A stretch of 64,000 nt of DNA from Lagopus muta (lineage: Eukaryota > Chordata > Aves > Galliformes > Phasianidae). The notes under the pieces were generated by a model, which was not told the DNA's origin, did not search any database, and saw nothing but the letters and a program-made list of their open reading frames with translations. The stretch lies in NCBI RefSeq assembly GCF_023343835.1, contig NC_064439.1, positions 32,252,508 through 32,316,507 of the forward strand, written 5' to 3'. Position 1 is the first letter of the stretch, and each line of letters begins with the position of its first letter. Position numbers and translations under genes: made by a program. Below, piece by piece: positions 10,661 through 22,685 of this stretch.

Positions 10661-10979
10661 CCGGGGCCATTAACGCCTTCGCCGCCGGAGGGGGTGCCCA
10701 CGGCCCTACGCGGGGCATCGCTCTCGGCCACACTCGGGGCACCCACAGGGAGGGCAGCGGTTCTGTCTCGGCCCTCTCTCCCCCCCCCCCCCGGATCCCC
10801 CCGCCGCCTCGGGCTCCTCCGGTGGCCGAGGTTGAGACCCCCGATCGCTGAGGTGCTGGGCCGGACCGGGCCCTACGGGAGGTGCCCACCCTCGTGTCAC
10901 CGGCGGGCTCTGGGCTGCCTTCGGTTGCCCCGTGGCCGCTCCCCAGCCAGCCCAATTCGGCTCCGAAAGGCCTTCCCCG

Positions 10980-11225
10980 CCTTGTTAGCGTTTGATTGAT
11001 TGCCTTATTAAAGCGTGTTCTTGTAAGTGTGACCGAGCTGATTGCACTGCATATGTTTGGGATAATGCTCATTTTAAACAACTGAATAATAATAATACCA
11101 ATAAAAAAAGGACCGCGAGAGGAAGAAGATGAGCTCTGGAGAATGGGTTAAGCCTAAACGATCCCGAGGAGCGGTGCTGTAACTCGCGCATTAAATTGCT
11201 CCGTTACCATCAAATCACTCAGCCC
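10980..11225. promoter_or_regulatory. Candidate enhancer with PBX-like tandem site
   Basis: TGATTGATTG (PBX-like tandem) at 10993-11002 is followed by CCTTATTAAAG, GATAATG and GCATTAAATTGC. Looks like complex noncoding regulatory sequence; conservation untested. Confidence 0.33.
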
Positions 11226-11254
11226 CCTTCGGCTCCGCTCAACCCATCTCTGTT

Positions 11255-11450
11255 GTGTTTTATGTCACCTTCTGTGCCATTAAGTGAGATAGCGCCGAGA
11301 CTGCCGCTTACGTCCCCGTCTCAGACCATACGTTTTTATTAAGGCTGTATGATTAAGCGGGACCGGATCTGCTTTCCCAGCACTATTCTTTCCTCCAGCT
11401 CCCAAATCATTAGAAAATCGGCTCTCCATCTTTCCCATTTTCTGCTCGGT
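11255..11450. promoter_or_regulatory. Candidate regulatory block
   Basis: Contains TTTTATGTC (HOX13-like), CATTAAGTG (NKX-like) and TTTTTATTAAGG in about 90 bp, in a CpG-containing context. Weak evidence by itself. Confidence 0.28.
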
Positions 11451-12199
11451 TGTTAGGTCGTTTGCCAGCACCTGCAGCAAAGAGTGCGGCACCCTTAGCT
11501 TTTGACTCGTGTATCCGAAGGATCCTTTTGTTTCCTATTCTTCTCCCGCTCGCACGGCCACTTAATTTTACTGCCCCTGCGAACACCCTCCGCCATATGT
11601 CACCCCAAGGCCGGGTCCCGCAGCTCACAATGCTGTCACCCGGGGTACCGCACCGCCGGGGTGAGTCGGAGCGTCCTACCGCAAATGGCCCCGTTCGGGC
11701 GCATCAGGTTCCTGCGTGGGACGTGACTCCCGCGTCCTTTCGCTTCATCCCTTCACTCCTGACTCCCCGTTTGTTCCCTGCTCCCCTCTCGCTGTTCATT
11801 TTCGCGTCCCCTCCGCGCCCGCGGAGGCGCTGAGCGCTGTCCCGTGGATGGGCAGATCCTGCGTGGAGCAGCTCCCCGCCTTCCCCAAGTTTTTTCTTTT
11901 TCTAATTCTCTCATTCCCTTCTTTCAAACACGAAAGTAAAGAGACCAGCGCAATTTTCCGCCCATGTTTTTTTTTTTTTTTTTTTTCCCCCGTTTTTTTC
12001 CTTTTCTTCATTTTTCATTTTTTTTCTCCAGTCAAACTGATTGTGCCCCCGCCCAACCCGGGTTGACACCAATATTTACACAACCCGCGTTAAAGAATCA
12101 CCAACCATCGGTGCATCACACAAACGTACACAAACACAAAGCAAATAGGCAAAGTGCTTTTCCCCGCTGCCCTTCTTGCGAAGGAGTGCCTGGGATTTG
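11451..12199. other. CpG-rich noncoding spacer
   Basis: No gene recognised. It has T-rich tracts at about 11966-11986 and 11991-12030. Confidence 0.55.
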
Positions 12200-12660
12200 A
12201 GAGACAGAAATTGCCACTTAAGAACATCACATGAAAGTATTAAGTAATTATTTAAAACAAGGCTGTTTAGAAAAATATTTGTATTTATTGCAGCTGCTCG
12301 ATTGGCCTCGTTAAAGCCGGAGAGCATTTAAATTGTGTTACAGTCTCATTTAAATCCAGTTTCGTTCCAGCAGGCTGCAGAGCCTGAATAGAACCAATCA
12401 CTCCATAATGATGATGAATGAGAAATTAATTCAGATACAAGCAAGACAATTTAGGCCTTCATCTGTTTAAATAGCCTTCCAAGATTATTCGCAATTGCAG
12501 GTCACAGTTTTAATCAATTGTCCAATCTTGTGAAAGTCATATCCTTGCATCTTCATCGGGATTATTTATAGTGCGGCGGAGCCCGGTGAAAGGTACACGC
12601 TCTTAACAGGAACAATTACTTAAAGGAAAGCGTTTGCAAAATGAAAAACAAATGCCTCCG
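12200..12660. promoter_or_regulatory. Strong candidate enhancer (dense homeodomain, E-box, nuclear-receptor motifs)
   Basis: TTTATTG (12284-12290) abuts the E-box CAGCTG (12291-12296). ACCAATCA follows at 12393-12400, then TAATGATGATGAATGA from 12407 and AATTAATT at 12424-12431. Further on are an AGGTCA half-site near 12499, TTTTAATCAATTG near 12508 and GGATTATTTATAG near 12559. There are no repeats or homopolymers for over 400 bp, and GC is lower than in the flanks. This is the most enhancer-like block near EVX1. Function is inferred. Confidence 0.48.
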
Positions 12661-13204
12661 TGGGCAGTAAATGATGAGCCGCCTCCTCGCCCCCGGCGCA
12701 TCCTCGGAGGGAGGAAGGGAGCTGCAGGGGGGGTGGAAAGGGAACAACCGCCCAACTCCATCCCTGCCGTCAGCTCCGCATCGAGTACTCTGTCATTTTT
12801 CCCTTCTGCCCTTTTGAAGACTTACAGATACAGATGAGCCTGAAACCCTAAAACCGTTCGGAATGAAGATCCAGGCTGGTGCCCAAAGCCGGGAGCTCAG
12901 ATGGACACCCGCTGCCAATGTACAGGGAAGGCAGCATCGGGCGGTGCCCGGGCTGTGAGAAGGACCGCTCCGGCCCCGCGCCTCTCTTTCCAGGAAGGGT
13001 GCATGCAGAGCCGGCCCCGGGGTGAGGTTTTCCCGCATCTTGCCCCAAAGGGAGCGGGGCCGGGGGGCGGCATCCACCCCCGGGGAAGTCATAGGGATTT
13101 GGGGCGGGTGGATGCAAGCGTGGCCGTGTACCGACACCGGAACATCGCTGTTCTCTACAACAAAAGCCTGCCCACAGGACCCCCGGAGCTCAGAGAAGCC
13201 GATC
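12661..13204. other. GC-rich noncoding sequence
   Basis: High GC with many CpGs. Open frames on both strands reflect composition. No domain or splice pattern is seen. Confidence 0.5.
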
Positions 13205-13265
13205 TCAGCGGCGGACTTTGATGTATTGCTGTCCAATTAGTGCCTTTAATTGGCGTCCTCTGGGA
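13205..13265. promoter_or_regulatory. Paired homeodomain sites
   Basis: CCAATTAG (13233-13240) and TTTAATTGG (13245-13253) lie about one helical turn apart and in inverted orientation, a paired-site layout. They are flanked by GC-rich sequence. Confidence 0.3.
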
Positions 13266-13509
13266 CAGGCAACCCGGGAGCGTGGACGGCGAGCGCTCGC
13301 TCAGCAAACTCTGCCCGCTCACGAGGCAACGAGGGCATCTCTCGGCTGGGCACACGGATCCCGCACCCCTCCGAGCGGATCAGCCGCTGCAAGCCGTCCC
13401 GCGGGGCCGCATGCTAAAGGGCACGCTGTGCCCGAGCAGTGCGGGGGTACGGAGGTGGCTGCATCCCGCCTCAGATCCCCCTTCTGCTCCAGAGGAGGAA
13501 AGGGTGTTC

Positions 13510-13830
13510 ATCGGTACTGTTTAAAACAGAGAACACGTTCCTTCCAATTTGGCTAATGAAGGTCGTCTGTTAAGAGTAATTTTAGAGGTTAAATGAGGCT
13601 GAGTGCAGATTTAAAGATGCTTGATAAAACGTTTTACTTAAACGCCACATACTGTATATGTAGATCCCATCACGACGCTCTGGATTTACCTTGGGGGAGG
13701 AGAAAAGAAAACAAATACACAGCCGGACAGGGAAAAAGAACCGCCGACAATTTATTCCTAACAAAAAACGCTCAGTCAAAAAATAAATTGATCGCTTCAT
13801 CCATCAAACATACAAAATACATTTCTGAGA
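13510..13830. promoter_or_regulatory. Candidate regulatory block at the end of the CpG-rich domain
   Basis: Contains GGCTAATGAAGG, GAGTAATTTTAGAGG, TTGATAAAACG and AATAAATTGATCG within complex sequence, just before the composition changes to AT-rich desert. Inference from motif density and position. Confidence 0.3.
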
Positions 13831-16800
13831 TCAGAAGTCGCTCTGAAAGAGAAACGAAGAGTCAGGGGGGAGGAAGTTCGTTCTTGACAAGCACCCTCAG
13901 AAGGTCTGTGCTAGGAAAAATAGAAGGAATAAAAGACAGCTGTCACTGCAAGCTCACCTTGATGCAACTGTTTTTCTTTCTCCCTCCCCTCCTTCTTCTC
14001 CTCCCCCCCTCAGTACCCGTAAAGCGTTTTAAGGAAAAAGAAATCTTATGAAAGCGGAAGATTAGACTTTTGATGAATAAGGAAATAAATTTGGGAGAAT
14101 GGAAAGTGGTGCTGACTTCTCAGGTGTCTCCAGGGAGTGTGGCCAGCCCGAGGCTGTCTCTGGTGCCATCCATTCCCAGTGCCTGGGTACGCCTCGAAGC
14201 ACAGCCATCAGGTTTCCGCAGGGGAAAATTTCTGATCAATATTTGTAAGGTGAACTATTTTATTTCCTCTTCTGCATTTTGTCTTCCTGCCTTGAAGTAC
14301 TGCCCTTTTGCCATGCGCATCTCAAGCAGCAATACAATATTACAGCACAGATATCCTTTACAGTTGGCCCAAAGAAGCAGACCCAGAGATGTCATCCATT
14401 TCCACCAGAAGTCCCAGCCTGAAAATGCCACTTGATTTCACCCTGCTACAGTTATACTTTCCACCTTGTTTGTCTCTGGCCAGATTCTGAAAGTCCTAAC
14501 TAACCCCAAAACACATTTTTCCTTCCTTAGGAGAGTTTGCTCACTGCTGCTGCGCTGCAGGATTCGAGATGAATTGCAGAGCAAATAAAGTAACTATTAC
14601 GAGGTCCACACAATTAATACGTGGCCTTGTACTCACATAGACTGTGAATCACTCCTGGGAATGAATTACAATTATTCTAACATTTACTCAAGCCTGTGTA
14701 CTTTAGGAAGGGAAGCTTTCTCTAATGCGGAGACATTGAGTCATAGGTTCCAAAACCACTTTCCACAAATGACCTGAAATAAAATTTAATCCAAAACCAG
14801 AAGGTCTGGTTTACTAAACTTTCAGCTAGAAAGGAGCACAGACTTGTCTCCTCTGACAGCTACAAATTAAGTAGAAAAATCATACAGAAAAGAGAAGGAA
14901 AAAAAGAAAGGGAAAAACCTAGATTTGTCAATGTTTATACTTCTCTTGCAGCCAGCTGTAATGTGGCTGGGACTTATTCCAGAGGCAGGAGAGTGCTCAG
15001 CCAGATGACGGGGGTTGGTTTGGCTCCAAATGATGTTCCTAACACATCCCTTGTTTGGTGGCAGTGTGGATTTGGATGAGAGGAAAAGCCCAAGTGTCTC
15101 CGCTGTTCTCAGCCTTGAGCAGTACATTGCTACCCACTGATGCTTGCTTACAAGATACAAAAACAGAGTGCACGATCCCATTCCCTTCTCCCTCTGTTTT
15201 GGCACTCAACTTCCCACTTGCAAGCCTGCATGCCACCTGCGTCACAAAGGTTGTTGTGTTACAACAATCATACTGCCATACTGAGCAACCAAGTCTGATA
15301 ACAAGGCACACACTCCTGCAGCCATTAAGCACATTTCAACAAATCTAACTTCTATCCTCCAGGTTAAAAATGCAATAGCATCATTAGTTATAGTTCCCCA
15401 CTGGATGTCAACAGAGCAGTTTATACCCATGTCTTTGACACAGCTACTGATTTTTGTACTATAATGGCTTCCAGTTGGCATCTCATATCTCAAATAATGT
15501 GCCCAAGCATTTCTAGGCTGGTAGCGCAGGATGGGCAGGAAAAAGAGCAACACAACTTTCATTTTCTAAAGCTGCTCCACATTCACCTATGGGAATCTGG
15601 TGTGGGCTCTTCGAGGTCTGTGTGTGGGAATGAGAGACGTTGGTACTGTACTGATTCCCATTGTTGAACTGCCTAGTATTGTAGGGAATATCTAGTGATA
15701 TTCTCCTGCCAAACCCAAATCCCAGCTGAGATTTGAAGCAAATGATGATCAGCAGCATCATGCAACTCCAGTACATTAAGCAACTCATAAAATGCCCATA
15801 CCTAATACAAAGTTTGTGCTCAGGTATTTTACCAGACAAAATGTATTCCTGCGTCTGATTTTATACTTCTCAATATCTAAGTACTTGGCTAGGGTAACAC
15901 TTCTACACCATGGTGCATGGCTTTGTATCACCACTGTATAACTCCAGCAAGGGCAAAGATACCAACTCTAATATCTCTAATCACTTTTTATTCAGGAACA
16001 TGATTCTCACAACAGCCTCTTCTTGGCAAGAAGTTGTAAAGGTGAGCATCTGTGTGCACACCATCTCACTTCAGCATAACTGCCCCTTCAGCAAGGGGTG
16101 CTACTTGAATCATGTCTACTGCACTCTTCCATATCAAAAGAAAGCAGAGTTGCTGTTGTCTTCTCATACTGATGCTTTTTAAGTATGCCTCTGATTCATC
16201 ATTTCCCACACTCACTACAATTTCATTTTATGAACTGCCAGTTTAAATCTAGGAAAACCTACAGCTTGGTCCGTACATCACAAACTGTTAGATTTTTCCC
16301 TAGTCTATTATGACGCGTTTGACAGTAAAAGAGTTTTGGAACAGGTGCCTGATGTGATCTGGCATATCAGCATGTGGGGAATCTTGGTAGTATACGCCAA
16401 CTACAACTCACTCTCACTGGCAAAAGCGAACAGAAGATTTCAGGAAAGAGAAACCCCACCTTGCTTTTTTCCCAATAAAGAAACCATTTGGCAGTTTATC
16501 CTTCTGTTCTGCTTGCTAAATATCTAAGCTTTTATTTCCCTGTGCTTTCCACAGAAGAATTTTGCATGCTGTAATAAACCACCATGCTTCTTTTGCTCTG
16601 ACAACCTGAGCGAACCAGATTTGTGTGGCCTGTGAGCGAGAGGCACTTTGTTCAGTCATTGATCTGAGTGAGGCTTTCCTCTACGCCATCCCCAATTTTA
16701 CAGTCTCTTTTTTAAGCATGGATGAGAGTACTTAGCATTTGTTCCAGCAGTAGTCTGTCATTCATGTTTCGTCTTTTATTTCTATTTAACATTTCCTGTG

Positions 16801-19539
16801 CAGGCAGCCAAGAACCACGCTTGTCTGAAAGCAGTTCTGCAGCACTGCAATGGGACCTTGTGTTCTCACATTCCTCCAGTATGATCTTGCTTTTCTCCAT
16901 CTCTGTTTTCTAGGATATCTCACCCAGTCTGTAAGGTCTATGAGGTGCTACATACACAAACCCTTGATGCACATTTGGTCAACAGTGGGCATGAACATAC
17001 TTTTTGTTTGCAGCAGTCCCATGTCACAATGCTTTCAACACAGGCAACTCCTCTTGGTGACCTTGAATTCAATTCTTTATTTGTCAAACCTACTTATCAC
17101 ACAACATTCAAATCTTATTGTACATTGTCACTATACTATACAGTGTCCCTGATAAATTCCTTACAGAGCATACACTGAGACATCTATAAACTCAACCTAT
17201 AATCTCATCAAAATAAGTCAAATGTACAATAATAAGACCTATTTTTTTCTTGAAGATTGTTGACTCACATCACTTTTACATCTTTCCTTTGTTCTTTATT
17301 AAAATTAATACCATGCCAGCTTTGCTTTGATTTTCTTTTATATTGGCCTTATGCTAATCAACCCAGGTACCAGGTCACCTCTTTCTATCCTTCTGAATAG
17401 AAGTAAAACATCAAAATAGAAGCAAAAACTCCCTTTTGGAATTCCACCAGTATTCTAAGATTTCTTGCTAATAAACATCAGATCTCTCCCCAGTCACTTC
17501 TTTAAAAACTGCAAATTTGCTGATTATCTCTTGATCCCATTAGGCACCCTCTTCAGTTAATAATCTCATTAAAAGTGCTTCTTTTTTTTTTTAAGTTTTT
17601 TTTTTTTTTTTTTTTAAAGTCACTCTGCTTACCAAATACAAATTAAAACATCCAGCTAGTATCAGTTGAGAGGATTTTTTTTTTTTGTATGAATTCAACC
17701 TTTCTCTTACTGTTTTTATGCATATCATCTTTGAAATTTTCTTCTTCTCTTTATCTTCCCTTCTCAACTTTCTATGTTTTAGGATTTTTAATCTATGCTA
17801 ATTGCTATTTACTGCAGGTCTCTCTGCATGTTGCACAATGATCTTTTTCCTTAAATTATTTGTTACCACTTTATTCACTCCTAGTAGTGTTCTGTATTCA
17901 AAAAGCTGACCCATATACAGATATTACTCAGAATTGCTCACATTCAGTGTAAAGTTTTAGGCTGGAGACTGGAAATTATCTATCATATCAAGGTTCAAGG
18001 AATAATTTTTATTTTTTCTTTTTTCCATGCTAGACAGCACACCTTTCAAGTTGGAGAATTGTCTACGATTTTCAGAAGCTGTCAGCAATGGTTTACTGCT
18101 GCCTGCATAAGACAGCAGAACAGTGCATGTGCTGCACTGAGTTTGTCCAGATGTTACTATTTTTATACCTAGATACTGCAGACAAGTGTTTAAGAGGTAG
18201 TTCATCCCATTATTGGGTTTGATGTGGCACTTTGTGACACACTCCTGTCAGCATTCTTGGTACTTTTTAGTCAGTACATCAATTCATGTGTATTTGAGCC
18301 CTTCTAGCCAAGATTATAATTACTAAATTGTCTTCCCTCCTTCCATTCGCTGTTTATAATCTGAGTGTGAAGCTCTGTTCACATGCACATCGCACACTAA
18401 TAATGCTTTTCCCCAAGTGAGAATTTCCTGCATTACTCACACGCCCTTCTGCTTTGGTAGAGGAATCTGAAGTGTCCATTTTCTTCACATTCTTTGTTAC
18501 ATTGGTTCAAGGTTTGTCATTTATTAAACCATATTTGCAGCTGGAAACATGTTTGTATCTTCAGTTGCCTTCCCTGGGGTCACTGTGCTAATTCATTCCT
18601 GCTGTCCTAGCTAATGTCAGGCCACTCACTTACTCATGGATGGGACACACTATTCACACGGCTTCTCTCCTACTGGCATGCCACACCACCACAAAAGCAA
18701 ATGTTCAGCTTCAGAGCAGAAGCAAAATCCCAAGTTGACTCCATATATTCTGCTTTTTGTAACGTGTAAGCATGGAAAGATCTCCAGAAGTTTTGTATGG
18801 GTATTCATTTGGCCCATTTGGCTCTTGTTTCCCTCTCATAGCCCCAAAGCCTTTCTTTAACCCCTGCCACTAGCTGCAGTCAGTATCAGAGCAAACACTT
18901 CCAGGAAGCTTTCACAAACGTTTTTGCTTATATCATTCATTAACTCTTGTTTTTTAACGCACCCATTTTGGTGACTTCCTTGTCGTGCTGGCTGTTTGCA
19001 ACCCAGCAGATACCAAGTTGTGATTTTAAAAATCTCTGCATGCTCTGGAAATCCTATGGCATTAGGCATCTGGTTTAGCTACAGTCCTATGTGACCTGTT
19101 GATCTCAGCTTATTTCAGTACAAGCCATTTTCTGGCAGCTTTTCCATTTCCCAAGGCTTTTAGCCATGTCATCACAGAGACCTTCAGTACAACATTTAGC
19201 AATAACTGATTAGAAGAATTGGTATGTGAATACAATAAAACAAATCTTAGATTTTTGAATCCAAATAGTTTCCTTTTTTTTAACACTTTTCCAACTACTT
19301 CCACCATTTGTCTGTATCTTTTACACAGGAAAATTATATTTTATTATTCAACGTGTGCTAAATAATGTTTAAAAATACCTCTGTACCTGCTACCTCCATT
19401 TAAATTACTCCTATGAGCTACTACATTGCCTTGGGAATTTGTATAAGCAATGAATATGCAGATGTTATAACTATGAAATATACAACAGAGTTTAGCTAAG
19501 CAAGTTATTACACCAAAAAAGAATAAACAGAGTACTTAC
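13831..19539. other. AT-rich gene desert, no gene recognised
   Basis: CpGs become rare from about 14 kb. I see no exon-like coding similarity and no TE I can name. A poly-T tract lies at about 17581-17617. The stretch 14560-14700 has a few AATTAAT/AATTAC sites but weaker clustering than the blocks named elsewhere. Confidence 0.6.
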
Positions 19540-19710
19540 CCTTGTCCCAGGCTTACAGTAAAACTCCAAAGAAGGAATCTCCAGAAGGACATCCTTCTCC
19601 CTGGTAGCCAGCTCTTAAATAGGTCTAGGAGAGGTGCAGCCAGGCTCCACCCCTTCCAGCAGCACAGGTGAATTGCCTTCACCTGTGCCCCCATGGCTGA
19701 ATCAGTGCTC
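19540..19710 (-). mobile_element. Probable LTR promoter fragment (endogenous retrovirus-like), minus strand
   Basis: Read on the minus strand this shows an inverted-repeat enhancer, then a CTATTTAAGAGC TATA-like box (plus 19612-19623). About 25-100 bases later comes a transcribed-leader-like segment with a GT donor-like GGGTAAGT. It is GC-richer than the surrounding desert. The layout and wording resemble chicken LTR promoters I have seen, but I cannot name the family and no internal retroviral genes are present. Confidence 0.38.
19662..19688. repeat. Perfect 11-bp inverted repeat with paired E-boxes
   Basis: Arms GCACAGGTGAA and TTCACCTGTGC are separated by 5 bases (TTGCC). Each arm holds a CAGGTG/CACCTG E-box. 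Confidence 0.9.
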
Positions 19711-22129
19711 GCCTCAGGTGATCAGTCAGAGGTTCAGGCTGTGATTCAGCAGTTCCCATACAGAATTCATGGTTGTGATTCTCTCCTAATCCTTTGCAGG
19801 TTTAAACCTTTTCAAACGCAGGCTGCCCCACATCCACATTCTGTCATAAAATCAAATGTGGAATTAGGTGTGTGGCCATTTACCATGTGATCCTGGTAAT
19901 TTTGTCAGAGCAAAGTGTCCTCACAATTTATTTATATTCAAAGATACATACATTCTTTTCCATCATCCCCCACCTCAAAATATTGATAGAAGTAAACAGC
20001 AGTGGTAATCTTTAGGAAAGCTGCTGGAGGTTCTGTGATAGCTTTCTCTTTAGGTTAGGACTGTCTCCCATGCTGATCTATTAGTTCTCTGGTTTTCTGC
20101 CCATTTAATATGTGTTACATTCAAATAATATTGCTTTTTACATCAGAATCTGGATAAAATCAAAAGGCATTCTGAGTCTGCTAAAGAAATGCAGAAATCT
20201 TTGCCAACCAAGTATATTATCATTAAAAGAAAAGAAAAAGGCAGATCCTTTTAATAGGGCTTATTCTTCCTTAATTAAACAGACAAAAAAATGCTTTTGG
20301 TGGCAATAAGTTGTTTTGTCATCTCCTCATTCTTTGCTGGTTGCATCTTACATTAGTTGTGTGGCTCTGCCTGGAAGCAACTACTCATTTTAACTTTGGT
20401 ATGCTGTTTCTTTTTTTTCTTTTTTCCCCAAGCTCTTTGAAATTGCCTCAGTATTACAAGGATTTCTAAATGCCTTTAATACACCCTGTATTCTTCAATG
20501 TTGCATAGTAATTCTTTGAAAGGAAGTTTAGAATTCAATCTCATAGATAGGTTATCTATTTGATTTGATCATCTGCATTTGCACACTGCCCTTCAATCAA
20601 GCACACTTGGGACTTTTCATTCCATGATTCCAACACTTCTATCTGTTAGCAGGCAGGCCAGAGTGGCTTTGCCAAATGGGCTCGTTTTGATCTTGTTATT
20701 TGAAATATGCAGAGCTTTGAATTTTAACCTCGGGCACAGTGCTTGCTGTGCTTTTGTTGTATTCAGCTCCAATATCTACTTGTAATTCACTTTTTACCCA
20801 TTTCTTTCCAATGTCTGAAACCAATCTGCCATAGAAGCTACCAGTGTAGATCTAATTAAGAAGCTCAGTGAAACTTCTGTTTCATTAGCAGGACTTCATC
20901 TTGCAGCTGCATTTTCACACGTGCAATTTCCTATTGATGAGCAGTGCCAGCACCTTTGTGCTGTGTCAGTTCTCTCCAGTGTTACTGTGAGCACTGGTTG
21001 CTACAACATCCTTCCCCTTGCAGCCTCACATTCAGTTTGGGCATGTGTTTTCAATTGCATGTTTTATTCTTCCAGAACTTATTAGATACTTGGATTAGGA
21101 AAACATGCTTTCTGCTGTGTTTTAAATACCTCTGCAACTTTGAATTCGTCTCTCATATTAGAACTGCAGTGGCCTACTTATCCTTTATTTTGTCACAGAT
21201 AGCTTTGTTTAGTCTGTTAGTCTGTTAACATCCATGTGATTTGGCTTCCCCACACAGGCTGATGACTTAATGGGTCAAGCATTTCAACAACGAGGTACTT
21301 TTTGCTGAACAGAATTTCTGTCTTTAAAAGAGATGTCTTCTGCATGGATCTTCTTCCTGCTGCTTTGTGCAAGGAGTCACATTCCCCTCGGATTATCTTC
21401 ACTTAAAAAATCCCAATCTAAGAAAGCCTTTCTGTCTTTCTAATCTTTCACTGCTTTTGCCTTCAGTTGCAAAACGGGTGAGGACGCACTACTGCTTCTT
21501 TCATGCTTACTGTTGTAATATTTCCACTGTTATAATTTTTATAATCCCTTCTGCTCCTCACACCAGGCTTTGATGTAAGCCAAAAGATGTAGCTCAGGCT
21601 TAGCTCTAGCAGACTGAGGTACAGCTCCCCAAGCAAATCTCTGTTTAGCAATTGCCTAACCCCAGAAATATTTTATTCAACTGATATCAGGCTCCAATCA
21701 CTACAGCTAAGGGGACCTAGGGAGAAAGGAGTAGGATCTAGGTATCCCAAATAGCTTTGGAGACCAGACTCTACACAACTGACTGTTTTATTATGTGCTT
21801 TCCTAAGGGAAATCCTCATGTTCCAGTAGATGTATGGTGTTGGATCCTGTTGAACCCTAAAATGGAAGAAGCAACTGCAGACCTGCATGAGGATGCAGGC
21901 TTTGCTGCAGGAAGGGATGTGTGTTTGCTCCTCTGTGCTCTTGGAGAAAGTCCTAGTGCCTAATAGTATCTCCTGGAGCCTGAAGTACTTCTGAAGCTCC
22001 CTGCTATATTGTTATATGGTGGTATTAGTATGCAAAGAGCATTTGTGTAAAGCATATAATACTAGATTGTATTTTTGGTGAATGAAAAACTCAGCATAAA
22101 TTAGCAGCATGCACTTGCAGTCCAGAAGA
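19711..22129. other. AT-rich desert, no gene recognised
   Basis: Noncoding sequence without recognisable repeats or coding exons. The short open frames are random. Confidence 0.55.
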
Positions 22130-22685
22130 CCTACAGTATCCTGGGAGGTGATTGTTCCCCTTCATTCTGCCCTTGTAAGGTCCCATTTGCAATACTGAGT
22201 CCAGGCCTGGGGCCTCTGACAAAAGAACACTGCAGAGCTGCTGGAGAGGATCCAGAGGAGGATCATGATGAACAAAGGGCTGGAGCACCTCTCCTATGAA
22301 AATAATCTGAGAAATCGGGTCTTGTTCACCTTGGAGAAGAGAAGGTTCTGGGGACACCTCATTGTGACATTCCAGTACTCGATGGGAGCTTACAAGCAGT
22401 TAAGGAACTAACTTTTTACACAGTCAGATAGTGACAGCACAAGGGGGAATGTCTTTAAACTAAGAGAAGACTTCGGTTAGATGTTAGGTGGAAATTCTTT
22501 ACTCAGAGAATGGCAGAGGCTGCCCAGAGAAGTTGTGGGTGCTCCATCCCTGGAGACACTCAAGGCCAGGTTGGATGGGGTCCTGGGCAGCCTGAGCTGA
22601 TGGTTGACAACCATGCCCACGTCTGTGAGGCTGGAATTACATGGGTTTTAAGGTCCCTTCTAAACTGAATCATACTATGACTGTG
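22130..22685 (+). mobile_element. CR1 LINE, 3' part, sense orientation
   Basis: Matches the 3' end of the avian CR1 non-LTR retrotransposon. It has the end of ORF2 (GGGCTGGAGCACCTCTCCTA, CTTGGAGAAGAGAAGG), the 3' UTR (GCCAGGTTGGATGGGG) and the terminal octamer-like tail (ATCATACTATGACTGTGATT). CR1 copies are typically 5'-truncated, as here. It is diverged, with no intact frame. Confidence 0.93.
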
